The notes below the pieces were generated by a model. It saw only the letters and a list, made by a program, of their open reading frames with translations, was not told where the DNA came from and did no database searches. Of a stretch of 64,000 bases of DNA, positions 18,475 to 27,127 are shown in pieces (positions within the stretch are counted from its first letter, which is position 1; every line of letters begins with the position of its first letter). The stretch covers positions 10,682 to 74,681 of the forward strand of contig NZ_JAOQKJ010000012.1 of NCBI RefSeq assembly GCF_025567405.1, in the 5' to 3' direction. This DNA is from Suilimivivens aceti (GTDB lineage: Bacteria; Bacillota; Clostridia; Lachnospirales; Lachnospiraceae). The position numbers and the translations under genes are program-made.

Positions 18475-18520
18475 AGGAACCTGTGTACACTGGAAATTTC
18501 AGCGGCGCAGGTTCCTTTTT
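18475..18520 (+). terminator. Intrinsic terminator after fcl
   Basis: AGGAACCTG (18475-18483) pairs with CAGGTTCCT (18508-18516) over a 24-nt loop, followed by five T. A second small hairpin (AAAGATCC/GGGTCTTT, 18541-18559, then TTTTT) lies just downstream within the intergenic repeat. Confidence 0.75.
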
Positions 18521-18524
18521 GGTT

Positions 18525-18567
18525 ACCATGTATATGAGGAAAAGATCCGGTGGGTCTTTTTGAGTTC
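18525..18567 (+). repeat. Intergenic repeat, left copy
   Basis: About 43 bp (CCATGTATATGA, then GATCCGGTGG, then TCTTTTTGAG) that recurs with few changes at 26997-27039, on the far side of the sugar-uptake genes. Both copies directly follow the T-run of a terminator and contain a small hairpin built on GATCC-GGT-GG. Confidence 0.6.
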
Positions 18568-18587
18568 CGGGGATGGGAAGGTTACAG

Positions 18588-19253
18588 ATGATAAAGGTAT
18601 TGATCGTTGATGATGAACGACTGGTGGTTGAGAATATTACAGAGTCAATCCAATGGGAAAGCATGGGATTTGTATTAAGCAGGCCCGCATATAACGGTAA
18701 AAGTGCAATACGTATTTTTGAAGAGGAGAGGCCGGATCTGGTGATCACGGATATCAAAATGCCAGGTATGGATGGACTGGAATTAAGCCGGGAACTGTTA
18801 AAACGGAAGGCTGATATCCAGATCATACTGCTTACAGCTTATAAGGATTTTGAATATGCTAAAAAGGCGATTGAATTAGGTGTATCCAGGTATATTGTCA
18901 AAAATGATATCCAGCCGGATTCCATGAGAGAACTTTTAATGGAGGTCAGGGAAGATATCAGGGATCACAAGACAAATGATCGTATTCTCAGGAGAGAAAA
19001 GTGTAAAAATCTACTGGAAAAAGGGGCAGCTGACTCTGAACTCCAGAAGGAACTGATGATGTCATCTATGAGAATTGCACAGTATATGATAATACTTCCA
19101 TATGGTTATTTTGATGACCTGTTACGGCAGACGGAAGAACTTTCAGAGGATACAAGGGTACTGGATTCTCTGATACAGGAATATGATGGAATCTGCGGTT
19201 TTTTATTCGATTTCAATGTGTATTTCTTATGGAAGAGGTACCGGAGGAAATAA
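18588..19253 (+). pseudogene. YesN-type response regulator, N-terminal part (frameshifted)
   Basis: Receiver domain of an AraC-type response regulator. MIKVLIVDDERLV opens the protein, with Asp-Asp at residues 8-9, the phosphoacceptor Asp in LVITDIKMPGMDG near 55, Thr in LLTAYKDF near 83, and Lys near 105. An upstream ATG at 18573 is open, but GGGAAGG fits 18588. The frame stops at 19253 in the middle of the linker. The missing helper and HTH regions continue in the -1 frame from 19229, so a single lost base near 19226-19229 breaks a protein of about 513 residues. Confidence 0.75.
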
Positions 19254-20128
19254 CCGGGGAGATGCAGATCAGACAGTATATGTATGAAAAAGCCGGAGAA
19301 TTTCAGGGCAAATTGAGGGAGGATGGAGAAGACAGTGGTCTGATCATTATGGGATACAGAAAACAGAAAGAGAAAGGCTGTATGGAGCTGTATCAGAGGC
19401 TGAAGAAAATGTCAGAATACTTCCGGTTTATGCAGGAAGGGAAAATATACATGGAATCGGATCTGCAGGAAAAGGTGAGCCCAGGTGTGACAGAGAAGGA
19501 ATGGGATATGGAGGTACTGAATGATAATTTCAGGAATCACCAAGCTGAAAAAATCACAGAGGATATAGGACAGATGTACCAGACGGTCAGAGAACCTGTA
19601 TGGGATAAAAATGGTCTGATAACATTAACAGAAAAACTGAGGAATCACTTGAACGATCTGTGCAGGAGATCGCCTGGTGTCCGGTTTGAGATGCTTCTGC
19701 AGCAGGAAGCCGGGAGAAGTATATTTTTAGACGAAATCCGTGACAGAATGACAGAAATATACAGAAAAGCGAACCGGATGGTGCAGAATGGAAAAGAAGC
19801 ACAGTACAGTATCTATATACGAAAATGTATACAGTATATAGAGGAACATTATAGTGAGGAAATAAACATTGAAACGGTTGCCGGGACACTGGATATCAGT
19901 GGAGTATATCTGAGCCAGTTATGCAGAAAGGAATTATCGCAGAGTTTTCTGGAACTGCTGACAGGTACCAGGATCAAAATGGCAAAGAAATTGCTGCAGC
20001 AAATGCCTCAGATGAAAATGTATGAAATAGCAGAAGCAGTTGGATACCGTTCCAGCCAGTATTTTGCAAGTGTTTTTAAAAAAGCAGAAGGAATGACGCC
20101 ATGGGAATATCGTAGCAGGAACAGTTGA
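19229..20128 (+). pseudogene. YesN-type response regulator, C-terminal part with AraC HTH
   Basis: Continuation of the broken response regulator. The first 190 residues match the variable linker of YesN-like proteins. The last 100 residues are a complete AraC-type double helix-turn-helix (IETVAGTLDISGVYLSQLC, then MYEIAEAVGYRSSQYFASVF and PWEYRSR). No ribosome site precedes the ATG at 19229, and the reading frame joins naturally to FDFNVYFL of the upstream frame. Either the gene is inactive, or the base loss is a sequencing error. The intact partner kinase follows after 12 bp. Confidence 0.72.
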
Positions 20129-20140
20129 TGAGGAATGCAG

Positions 20141-21886
20141 ATGAAAAAAGCGAAAAAGAGCATGAAAAGAAAAATGCTGGTGCCGATCTGTGGGATCCTG
20201 ATAGGGGTACTCGTACTGACTGGAATTATAACGTACAGGTATTTCTGGGATGTATTGAAGGAGAAAGGAATCAGTGATGACCAGAAAAATCTGGAGCAGG
20301 CAGGACAGCAGATCAATTATGTAGGAGAGGAACTGGAGTATTTTACAAGAATGCTGCTGATGGACGAGGAGATCCAACAGTATATTACGACGCAGTATTA
20401 CGAGGATGCGTTTGATGAAGTTTTTACTGTGCTGCAGATCCGGGAGCGACTGATCTGGTACACCTTTATGAGAGAAGATGTGAAGGATATCCTGCTTAAC
20501 ATGCCGGAAAAGGATGTCATCTGGAGTCTGGAAAAGGACAAGGATCGTTCAGCGATGGAGGTGCAAACTGAGTGGTACAGGGAATTTAAAGAAGAAAAAC
20601 AGTCCGGTTTTTCAAAATCTCATAAGAATGCACTTAATGAAGGAAATGAGTATATCAGTTATGTATATCCTTTCGTCAGCTATTATATGCCAAAACGGCC
20701 ACTTGGTGATCTGATCGTGGACTTAGACAGAAAATCCTTTGATGATATCCTGAATCTGACAGCAAAGGAGTATGATGCGTTTTACTGGATCCTGGACGAT
20801 AAGGATATTTTATACAAGCAGGACGAAACAGGAAAAAAAGTAAATATTTCTGATGTTGTAACAAAGGAAAACGAAAAAAGTAAATGTTATGTATTAAATG
20901 AAAAGGATGGTTACTGGATCATATACCAGATTCCAAAGTACGGATGGAAGCTGGTAGCTTTTACTGGAAATGAGCGGATTAGTGACAGACTTGATTATTT
21001 GAAAAGCTTTTTTCTGGCATCTATTTTTCTTGGGGTTTTACTGGTACTGATCGTTATGGTTCCCATGATTTCCAAAATTGCAAAACCGATCCAGGATTTA
21101 TCCGAAGAAATGAATAAAGTTTCCAAAGGAGATTTTCAGGCACATTTTCAGGCAGATAACTATATGGAACTGACTGTTATGAGCAATAGCTTTAATTACA
21201 TGGTCAGTGAATTAAATGCTTATATAAAGCGGATCGAAAGAACAGAAGCAGCCAGGTTTGAGATGGAGGAGAAACTGCTTCTTTCACAGGTAAATCCCCA
21301 CTTTATCTATAATGTACTGAATACGGTGATTTTCCTGGCCAGAAAGGGGAAAAATCAGGAGGTGGTAGAAGTAACTGACTCATTTATACATCTTCTGCGT
21401 GATGCAGTACGGCCTGGAAAAGCAGATATGTTTGCAACGATCAGTCAGGAAATTGACATACTGGAACATTATCTCAAAATACAGGAATACCGGTATCAGG
21501 ATGCATATCAGGTGATCCTGGATGTGGAGGAAGAGACTCTGCAGGCGACGGTTCCAAGGACGATACTCCAGCCTCTGGTGGAAAATGCGATCATACATGG
21601 TATTTTGTCAGATGAAAAGGAAACAGGTATTGTCAGGGTGTGTATAAAAGACTGTCAGGATCACATTCTGATGGAGGTGGAAGATAATGGAACAGGAATG
21701 GAAGAGAAGCGGATGCAGGCATTTCAGATGGGTGTGAAAATGGACGGTGGAGATTCTAAAATGAAAAGTATTGGAATTCCCAATATTCTGTCACGGCTTC
21801 GTTATCTTTATGGTGACAGGACCCGCTTTATAATGAGTAAAAGTGAAATGGGCGGAGTGCTGATCCATATTGAGATACCAAAATAA
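20141..21886 (+). CDS. YesM-type sensor histidine kinase
   Basis: Membrane sensor kinase of the His_kinase (YesM/LytS) group, 581 residues. TM1 is at about 15-34, an extracellular sensor covers about 35-285, and TM2 is near 290-310. A HAMP segment follows (ISKIAKPIQDLSEEMNKVSKGDF), then the dimerisation/phospho-His motif LSQVNPHFIYNVLN near 386 and an HATPase_c domain with LQPLVENAIIHG and VEDNGTGM. GATGAGGA 6 nt upstream favours the ATG at 20141 over 20135. It probably senses the sugar taken up by the transporter encoded downstream and signals to the split regulator. Confidence 0.9.
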   Translation: MKKAKKSMKRKMLVPICGILIGVLVLTGIITYRYFWDVLKEKGISDDQKNLEQAGQQINYVGEELEYFTRMLLMDEEIQQYITTQYYEDAFDEVFTVLQIRERLIWYTFMREDVKDILLNMPEKDVIWSLEKDKDRSAMEVQTEWYREFKEEKQSGFSKSHKNALNEGNEYISYVYPFVSYYMPKRPLGDLIVDLDRKSFDDILNLTAKEYDAFYWILDDKDILYKQDETGKKVNISDVVTKENEKSKCYVLNEKDGYWIIYQIPKYGWKLVAFTGNERISDRLDYLKSFFLASIFLGVLLVLIVMVPMISKIAKPIQDLSEEMNKVSKGDFQAHFQADNYMELTVMSNSFNYMVSELNAYIKRIERTEAARFEMEEKLLLSQVNPHFIYNVLNTVIFLARKGKNQEVVEVTDSFIHLLRDAVRPGKADMFATISQEIDILEHYLKIQEYRYQDAYQVILDVEEETLQATVPRTILQPLVENAIIHGILSDEKETGIVRVCIKDCQDHILMEVEDNGTGMEEKRMQAFQMGVKMDGGDSKMKSIGIPNILSRLRYLYGDRTRFIMSKSEMGGVLIHIEIPK

Positions 21887-22060
21887 AAGTTGGACAATTC
21901 TTACAAAGAAATCGTGAGAAAAAGAGAAAAAACAGGAATGTATAACAAAAAGTATTGGATTTTATACAATATTATTGTTATGCATTCTTTTTCTGATTTT
22001 ACCAATTGTGTAAGATAAAGTTGTTCCGGAACACAGAAAAGAAAAGTGGAGGATATGTAT

Positions 22061-23428
22061 ATGGGAGTAAGAGGGAAAAAACTTACAGCATTATTAGGTG
22101 TAGCAGTAATGACAGCATCTTTGCTTAGTGGATGCGGTTCTGCTTCTGAAAACAGTGAAAGTACGGCAGATACGCAGACAGCGCAGGAGAACGCAGCTGC
22201 TACAGAAAACCAGGAGAACACCGGGGATACTGTGACGATATCCATGTGGGGATGGGATGAAGGAACCATCACCAATGTAGCCAAGGAATTTAATAAGGAA
22301 TATCCCAACATTCAGATCGAATATATTCCGGTATCCGGGGGATCAGATTATACACAGAAGGTACAGACATCTGTAGCAAGTGGTATGGAGCTGCCGGATA
22401 TTTTATGGCAGGATTACAAGCAGCGAGGTGTGCTGTATGAAATGGATATCTGGGAAGATCTTTCAGCAGATCCCTACAATTATGATACAGAAAAAATGTT
22501 CCCATACTGCGTACAGTCAACATGTACCAGAGATGGAAAGATCGTAGGTGTGGAATGGTTTATGAATGCAACAGGTTTAAGCTATAAGAAGGATCTGTGT
22601 GAAAAATGGATCGGAACTGCTGATTCTGCGGAACTGGAAAAAATGATCCAGTCATGGGATGACTTTATTGAGATTGGCAAGAAGGTCAAGGAGGACAGTA
22701 ATGGAACGGTTTATATGTTCTCCAGTGCAGAAGATGCAATGGCTATGATTTCCGGTAATTTCTATGAATCAGCCCCTTCTGTAATAGATGAAAATAACAA
22801 ACTGGACCTGGAAGGAACCTATGGAGAATCTCTGGCAATTTTGAAGAAGATGATCGATGCAGGTATCGTTAATAATCTGTCCCAGAATTCTGCAGCAGCC
22901 AACGCATCCTATGCAGATGAGAATAATATTTTCTATTGTGGAGCAACCTGGTCACCTCATTACAGTATTGAACCCAATGATCCAAACAGTGCTGACAGAT
23001 GGGGACTCATGGTATCTCCCGGAGTAGCATTTAACCTTGGTGGTACAGCAATGGGTATTACCAATACCAGCCAGCATAAAGAAGAAGCATGGACATTTAT
23101 CCACTGGCTGACCCAGACAGAAAATGGCGCCTATGCGTGCAGAGACAGCAGTTCCTATCTGACGAACCTGATGAGCATTTATGAAACAGATGATTATCTT
23201 GATTATACGATTAGCTGCTATGGAGATATCAAGGCAGGAAAGGTATGGGCTGATGATATTTCCCCGTATATTGAAGGAGCACAGGTATCCCAATATGATG
23301 CCCTTCTGGATGAGGTGGGACATGCCGTTTGCGAGGCGATGATAAAAGATCCTTCTTTGACAGTAGAAGATGCACTTGGACAGATGGAAGAGCAGATTAA
23401 GGCGAAGGCACCGGAATTATATGAATAA
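22061..23428 (+). CDS. Extracellular solute-binding lipoprotein, CUT1 ABC transporter
   Basis: Carbohydrate-binding component of an ABC importer, 455 residues. A lipoprotein signal ends at SLLSGCG, with a Ser/Thr/Gln/Glu-rich linker and then a family-1 solute-binding fold opening with VTISMWGWDEGT. GGAGG at 22048-22052 fits the ATG at 22061 better than the GTG at 22046 or the ATG at 22055. The 174 bp before it hold no other gene and no clear promoter. Two permease genes follow with overlapping ends. The substrate cannot be read from sequence; a plant or host glycan oligosaccharide is plausible. Confidence 0.9.
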   Translation: MGVRGKKLTALLGVAVMTASLLSGCGSASENSESTADTQTAQENAAATENQENTGDTVTISMWGWDEGTITNVAKEFNKEYPNIQIEYIPVSGGSDYTQKVQTSVASGMELPDILWQDYKQRGVLYEMDIWEDLSADPYNYDTEKMFPYCVQSTCTRDGKIVGVEWFMNATGLSYKKDLCEKWIGTADSAELEKMIQSWDDFIEIGKKVKEDSNGTVYMFSSAEDAMAMISGNFYESAPSVIDENNKLDLEGTYGESLAILKKMIDAGIVNNLSQNSAAANASYADENNIFYCGATWSPHYSIEPNDPNSADRWGLMVSPGVAFNLGGTAMGITNTSQHKEEAWTFIHWLTQTENGAYACRDSSSYLTNLMSIYETDDYLDYTISCYGDIKAGKVWADDISPYIEGAQVSQYDALLDEVGHAVCEAMIKDPSLTVEDALGQMEEQIKAKAPELYE

Positions 23429-24347
23429 AAAAGAAAAGAGAAAGATGCAAATTTCTCCATACCTGTTTATAGCACCCTTCTTTCTTGTTTATATCGGATT
23501 TAACCTGTTTCCTATTCTGTATTCCTTTTACATCAGCTTTACAGATTGGGACGGAATCCATACGCCACAATTTATAGGCGTTAAGAATTATATCCGGCTG
23601 TTTACCGTAGACCCGTATTTCTGGAAATCGGTGTTAAATACATTCCTGTTTGTAGCAGTATGTGTTCCTGCACTGGTATTTGGCGGAATGCTGATGGCAG
23701 TGATGCTGAATGCAAAATGGGTAAAGGGCAAAAGGACTCTGCAATGTCTGAGTTTCCTGCCCTATCTGACCACACCTGTAGCAATAGGTCTGATCTTTGC
23801 CCTTATTTTTGACTGGCAGACAGGAATCTTAAACAGGGTGCTTCAGGCGGCAGGATGGATGGATACAGCATACGACTGGCTTGGAAGTCCGGGGACTGCA
23901 AGGGTGATCGTGATTCTGATGGTAGTATGGAAGTATCTCGGATACAATACCATGTTTTTCCTGTCGGGAATGGCGGGAATATCATCAGATATATATGAAG
24001 CAGCGGAAATTGAGGGCGCCGGTACTGTACAGATCTTCTTTAAGATCACTGTACCGCTGTTAAAAAATATTATGGTATTTGTTATGCTTACCAGTATCAT
24101 AGGAGGACTGCAGCTACTGGAAGAACCGATGCAGTTGTTTTCCGGATGGGCAACTTCCTCAACACAGCTTGGAGGACCTGGATCATCTTGTCTGACAGTG
24201 ATGTGGTATTTATATGATACTGCATTTGGAACAACCATGCGGCAGGGACTGGGAGCAGCGATATCGTATTCACTCTTTGTTATTATTGCTGTTTTTGCAT
24301 TCTTCAGTTACCGATTATCTTACCGTGGAGAGGATGCATATGAATAA
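23421..24347 (+). CDS. CUT1 ABC transporter permease (MalF/UgpA-like)
   Basis: First permease subunit, 308 residues with six transmembrane helices. The EAA-loop is near residues 190-215 (DIYEAAEIEGAGTVQIFFKI), which docks to the ATPase. The ATG at 23421 overlaps the stop of the binding-protein gene by 8 bp (ATGAATAA), indicating translational coupling. A longer upstream frame exists but lies inside that gene. Confidence 0.92.
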   Translation: MNKKEKRKMQISPYLFIAPFFLVYIGFNLFPILYSFYISFTDWDGIHTPQFIGVKNYIRLFTVDPYFWKSVLNTFLFVAVCVPALVFGGMLMAVMLNAKWVKGKRTLQCLSFLPYLTTPVAIGLIFALIFDWQTGILNRVLQAAGWMDTAYDWLGSPGTARVIVILMVVWKYLGYNTMFFLSGMAGISSDIYEAAEIEGAGTVQIFFKITVPLLKNIMVFVMLTSIIGGLQLLEEPMQLFSGWATSSTQLGGPGSSCLTVMWYLYDTAFGTTMRQGLGAAISYSLFVIIAVFAFFSYRLSYRGEDAYE

Positions 24348-25170
24348 AAGCAGAAAACACAGACTGCAAAGTGTCCTGGAAACTTTCTTTGCAGCGCTGA
24401 TCGTGATTATTTTAATGTTGCCATTTTATATCATGTTTATGATGGGAACTTATTCTACAGCAGAAATATTTCGGATACTCCCCTTTAAACCGGGGAGTCA
24501 TCTGCTGGAAAATTTAAAGCAGCTGATGGCAAGTAATTTTCTGCAGTATTATTGGAACAGCACAAAAGTAGCTGTTTGTACAACAGTTGGGTCGGTACTG
24601 ATCTCCACAATGGCTGGATTCGGATTTGCCAAGTTTCATTTTAAGGGAAAGGGATTCCTTTTTTCCATGGTGCTTGTGACGATGATGATACCAACACAGC
24701 TGGGACTCGTTGCATTTGTAAAGGAAATGAAGGTTCTGGGCTGGATCAATACGCATCTGGCTCTGATTTTTCCCAGTATGGCACATGCATTTGGTGTGTT
24801 CTGGATGACCCAGTTCATGAAAGACAATGTACCGGATGAGGTTTTGGAGAGTGCCAAAATTGATGGGTGCAATGATATAAAAGCATTCATCTTTATCGTA
24901 ATACCCTTTGTAAGATCAGCAATGGTAACACTTGTTCTTCTGGTATTCATTGCGTCATGGAACAGCTTTCTTGTACCACTGATCTTATTGAATAAACAGG
25001 AAATGTATACGATCCCGCTGGGAATTACAACCCTTGGAAATTTTTTCCGGGCAGATTATGCCGTTCGTATAGCAGGACTGGCGATGGGGACGATTCCGCT
25101 GATCCTGATCTTCGCACTTGGATCCAAATACTTTATTAAAGGGCTGATGGCAGGTGCTGTGAAAGGATAG
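24340..25170 (+). CDS. CUT1 ABC transporter permease (MalG/UgpE-like)
   Basis: Second permease, 276 residues with six helices. The EAA-loop reads EVLESAKIDGCNDIKAFIFI near residues 167-186, and the C-terminus ends with the family's usual KYFIKGLMAGAVKG. GGAGAGG 7 nt upstream selects the ATG at 24340, which overlaps the first permease by 8 bp. No ATPase gene follows, so the pair must borrow one; the MsmK-like ATPase at 50918 is the obvious candidate. Confidence 0.92.
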   Translation: MNKSRKHRLQSVLETFFAALIVIILMLPFYIMFMMGTYSTAEIFRILPFKPGSHLLENLKQLMASNFLQYYWNSTKVAVCTTVGSVLISTMAGFGFAKFHFKGKGFLFSMVLVTMMIPTQLGLVAFVKEMKVLGWINTHLALIFPSMAHAFGVFWMTQFMKDNVPDEVLESAKIDGCNDIKAFIFIVIPFVRSAMVTLVLLVFIASWNSFLVPLILLNKQEMYTIPLGITTLGNFFRADYAVRIAGLAMGTIPLILIFALGSKYFIKGLMAGAVKG

Positions 25171-25201
25171 ACGGATGGCAGGAAAAGGAGATGAATTATT
25201 T

Positions 25202-26950
25202 ATGAAGACAAAAAACATAAAAGCAGATTTCTGTGTTGTGGGAGGCGGTCTGGCAGGGAGCTGCGCAGCCATTGCAGCAGCCAGAAAAGGACTTAAAACA
25301 GTTCTGATCCAGGATCGTCCAGTGCTTGGAGGAAATGCTTCCTCAGAAATCCGGATCTGGCCGATCGGAGCTGAGGGAGATGAAAATCATGAAACAGGAA
25401 TTGCAGAAGAACTTCTTTTGGAAAACAGTTACAGAAATCCGAACGGAAACTGGACGATCTGGGACAGTATCATATACGGAAAAGTAAGGTTCTGTGAAAA
25501 TCTGACATTACTGCTGAATTGCTCCTGCAATGGTGCAGAGATGGATGGAAAGAAGATCCGTTCTGTAAAGGCATGGCAGACGACAACAGAAACCTGGTAC
25601 ATAGTAGAAGCTGATTACTTTGGAGACTGTTCCGGAGATGGAATCCTGGCACCACTGACAGGGGCGGAGTACAGAGAAGGAAGAGAAGCTAAAAGTTTAT
25701 ATGGAGAATCATGGTGTAAAGAAGAGGCAGATAATCTGCGGATAGGACAGGGAATCATGCTGCAGGCCAGGGAAATGACTACACCTCAGCCGTTTATTGC
25801 ACCGGAATGGGCATATTCCTATCCGACAGATGAAAGCTTCCCGACAGGGACATCCCATGATTTCCGTGAACAGAATTTCTGGTGGTTTGAAGTAGGTAAT
25901 CTGCAGGACACGATTTCAGAGGCAGAAGACATTCACACGGAACTGCTGAAAATGGCATTTGGTATGTGGGATCATATTAAAAAGGATCCTAAGCACCATG
26001 CAGAAAACTGGGCGTTGGATTGGGTTGGATTTTTACCGGAAAAACAGGAGTCCAGGAGATATGTCGGTGATTATACGCTGAATCAGAATGATGTTGAAAA
26101 CGGGGTGCGATTTGAAGATGCAGTGGCTTATGGAGGATGGCCGGTGGAAGATCACCCGGACTATCCTTATCTGGAAAAGGGACTTCCGATTGGTATGTAT
26201 TCTGTAAAGCGGGAGTATCACATTCCCTTCCGTTCCTTATATTCAGCAAATATTGAAAATCTTATGTTTGCCGGAAGAGATATCAGTACCTCTCATATGG
26301 CACTGACATCCACAAGAGTGATGCTGACCTGTGCGATCTGTGGACAGGCAATTGGAACAGCAGCTTATCTCGCAGGAAAATATCATATGACACCGAGAGA
26401 ACTGGGCCAGAACAGGATACAGGAGTTACAGGATATGCTGATGACAGATGATTGTTATCTGCCTGAGTTTATTGCACCTGTGTGCGAACTGACGAAAGAA
26501 GCAGCCCTGACAGCAACAGAAGGAGATGCAGAGGCACTCAGAAATGGAAAAAACAGGGTTTTGAAGGATGTGGACTACGGATGGTGCGGCAAGATAAATG
26601 ATGAGATCACCTATACGTTTGAGAAGGAAGAGAATGTTCAGGAAGCCGTTTTGATCTTTGACAGCGAGTTTACAAGAAATGGTTCGTGGAAGGAACATCA
26701 CCCACTGAATATGCCGAATTTCTATCCACTGGAGGGCGGTCATTATCATGTGCCAGATTGTATGGTAAAGGGGTTTGAACTGAAAGGGAAAAAGGATGGA
26801 GAATGGTATACCATTCAGAAAATACCTGAAAACTATCAGAGATTTGTAAAGATCCCGATACACGAAAAATTGCAGGCAGTGAAACTGATTCCTCAGAAAA
26901 ACTGGGGTGAACAGGAAAAAGTTCATATTTTTGCGTTTGAAGTAAGATAG
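25202..26950 (+). CDS. FAD-dependent oxidoreductase of a carbohydrate-use operon
   Basis: 582-residue flavoprotein of the FAD_oxidored (PF12831-like) type. An N-terminal dinucleotide loop CVVGGGLAGSCAA is followed by the FAD-family motif DRPVLGGNASSEIR. FADYFGDCSGDG-like and NLMFAGRDISTSHMA segments lie further on, and a C-terminal beta-rich region of about 110 residues ends the protein. The ATG at 25202 has AAAGGAGA about 10 nt upstream; the ATG at 25175 is an alternative. It is the last gene of the transporter operon. Members often accompany sugar ABC systems, and their substrates are mostly unknown. Confidence 0.85.
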   Translation: MKTKNIKADFCVVGGGLAGSCAAIAAARKGLKTVLIQDRPVLGGNASSEIRIWPIGAEGDENHETGIAEELLLENSYRNPNGNWTIWDSIIYGKVRFCENLTLLLNCSCNGAEMDGKKIRSVKAWQTTTETWYIVEADYFGDCSGDGILAPLTGAEYREGREAKSLYGESWCKEEADNLRIGQGIMLQAREMTTPQPFIAPEWAYSYPTDESFPTGTSHDFREQNFWWFEVGNLQDTISEAEDIHTELLKMAFGMWDHIKKDPKHHAENWALDWVGFLPEKQESRRYVGDYTLNQNDVENGVRFEDAVAYGGWPVEDHPDYPYLEKGLPIGMYSVKREYHIPFRSLYSANIENLMFAGRDISTSHMALTSTRVMLTCAICGQAIGTAAYLAGKYHMTPRELGQNRIQELQDMLMTDDCYLPEFIAPVCELTKEAALTATEGDAEALRNGKNRVLKDVDYGWCGKINDEITYTFEKEENVQEAVLIFDSEFTRNGSWKEHHPLNMPNFYPLEGGHYHVPDCMVKGFELKGKKDGEWYTIQKIPENYQRFVKIPIHEKLQAVKLIPQKNWGEQEKVHIFAFEVR

Positions 26951-26960
26951 TGCAGAAGAA

Positions 26961-26993
26961 GATGGTGAAGATATTGTTATCTTCACCATTTTT
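26961..26993 (+). terminator. Intrinsic terminator after the oxidoreductase gene
   Basis: ATGGTGAAGAT (26962-26972) pairs perfectly with ATCTTCACCAT (26979-26989) around a 6-nt loop, followed by a T-run to 26993. Confidence 0.9.
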
Positions 26994-26996
26994 AAT

Positions 26997-27039
26997 TGCC
27001 ATGCATATGAAAAACGATCCGGTGGATCCTTTTTGAATT
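26997..27039 (+). repeat. Intergenic repeat, right copy
   Basis: Near-identical to 18525-18567: CCATGCATATGA, then GATCCGGTGG, then TCCTTTTTGAATT. It follows the terminator T-run by 3 bp, as the left copy does within a few bases. Confidence 0.6.
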
Positions 27040-27060
27040 TACAGTAAGTAAAAAGAAAAA

Positions 27061-27089
27061 TTGCCAAATCAGCGGGGGTATTGTATAGT
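27061..27089 (+). promoter_or_regulatory. Sigma-A type promoter for the DUF5067-like lipoprotein gene
   Basis: TTGCCA (27061-27066) and TATAGT (27084-27089) with 17-bp spacing, 39 bp before the start codon. Confidence 0.55.
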
Positions 27090-27127
27090 AAATTTATCTT
27101 ATGAATGGGAAAGGAAAGGATAGTGAA

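Noticed and set aside
19200..19253. Programmed -1 frameshift in the response regulator
   Set aside because: No slippery heptamer or downstream structure is visible, and the family is normally a single frame; a simple base loss is more likely.
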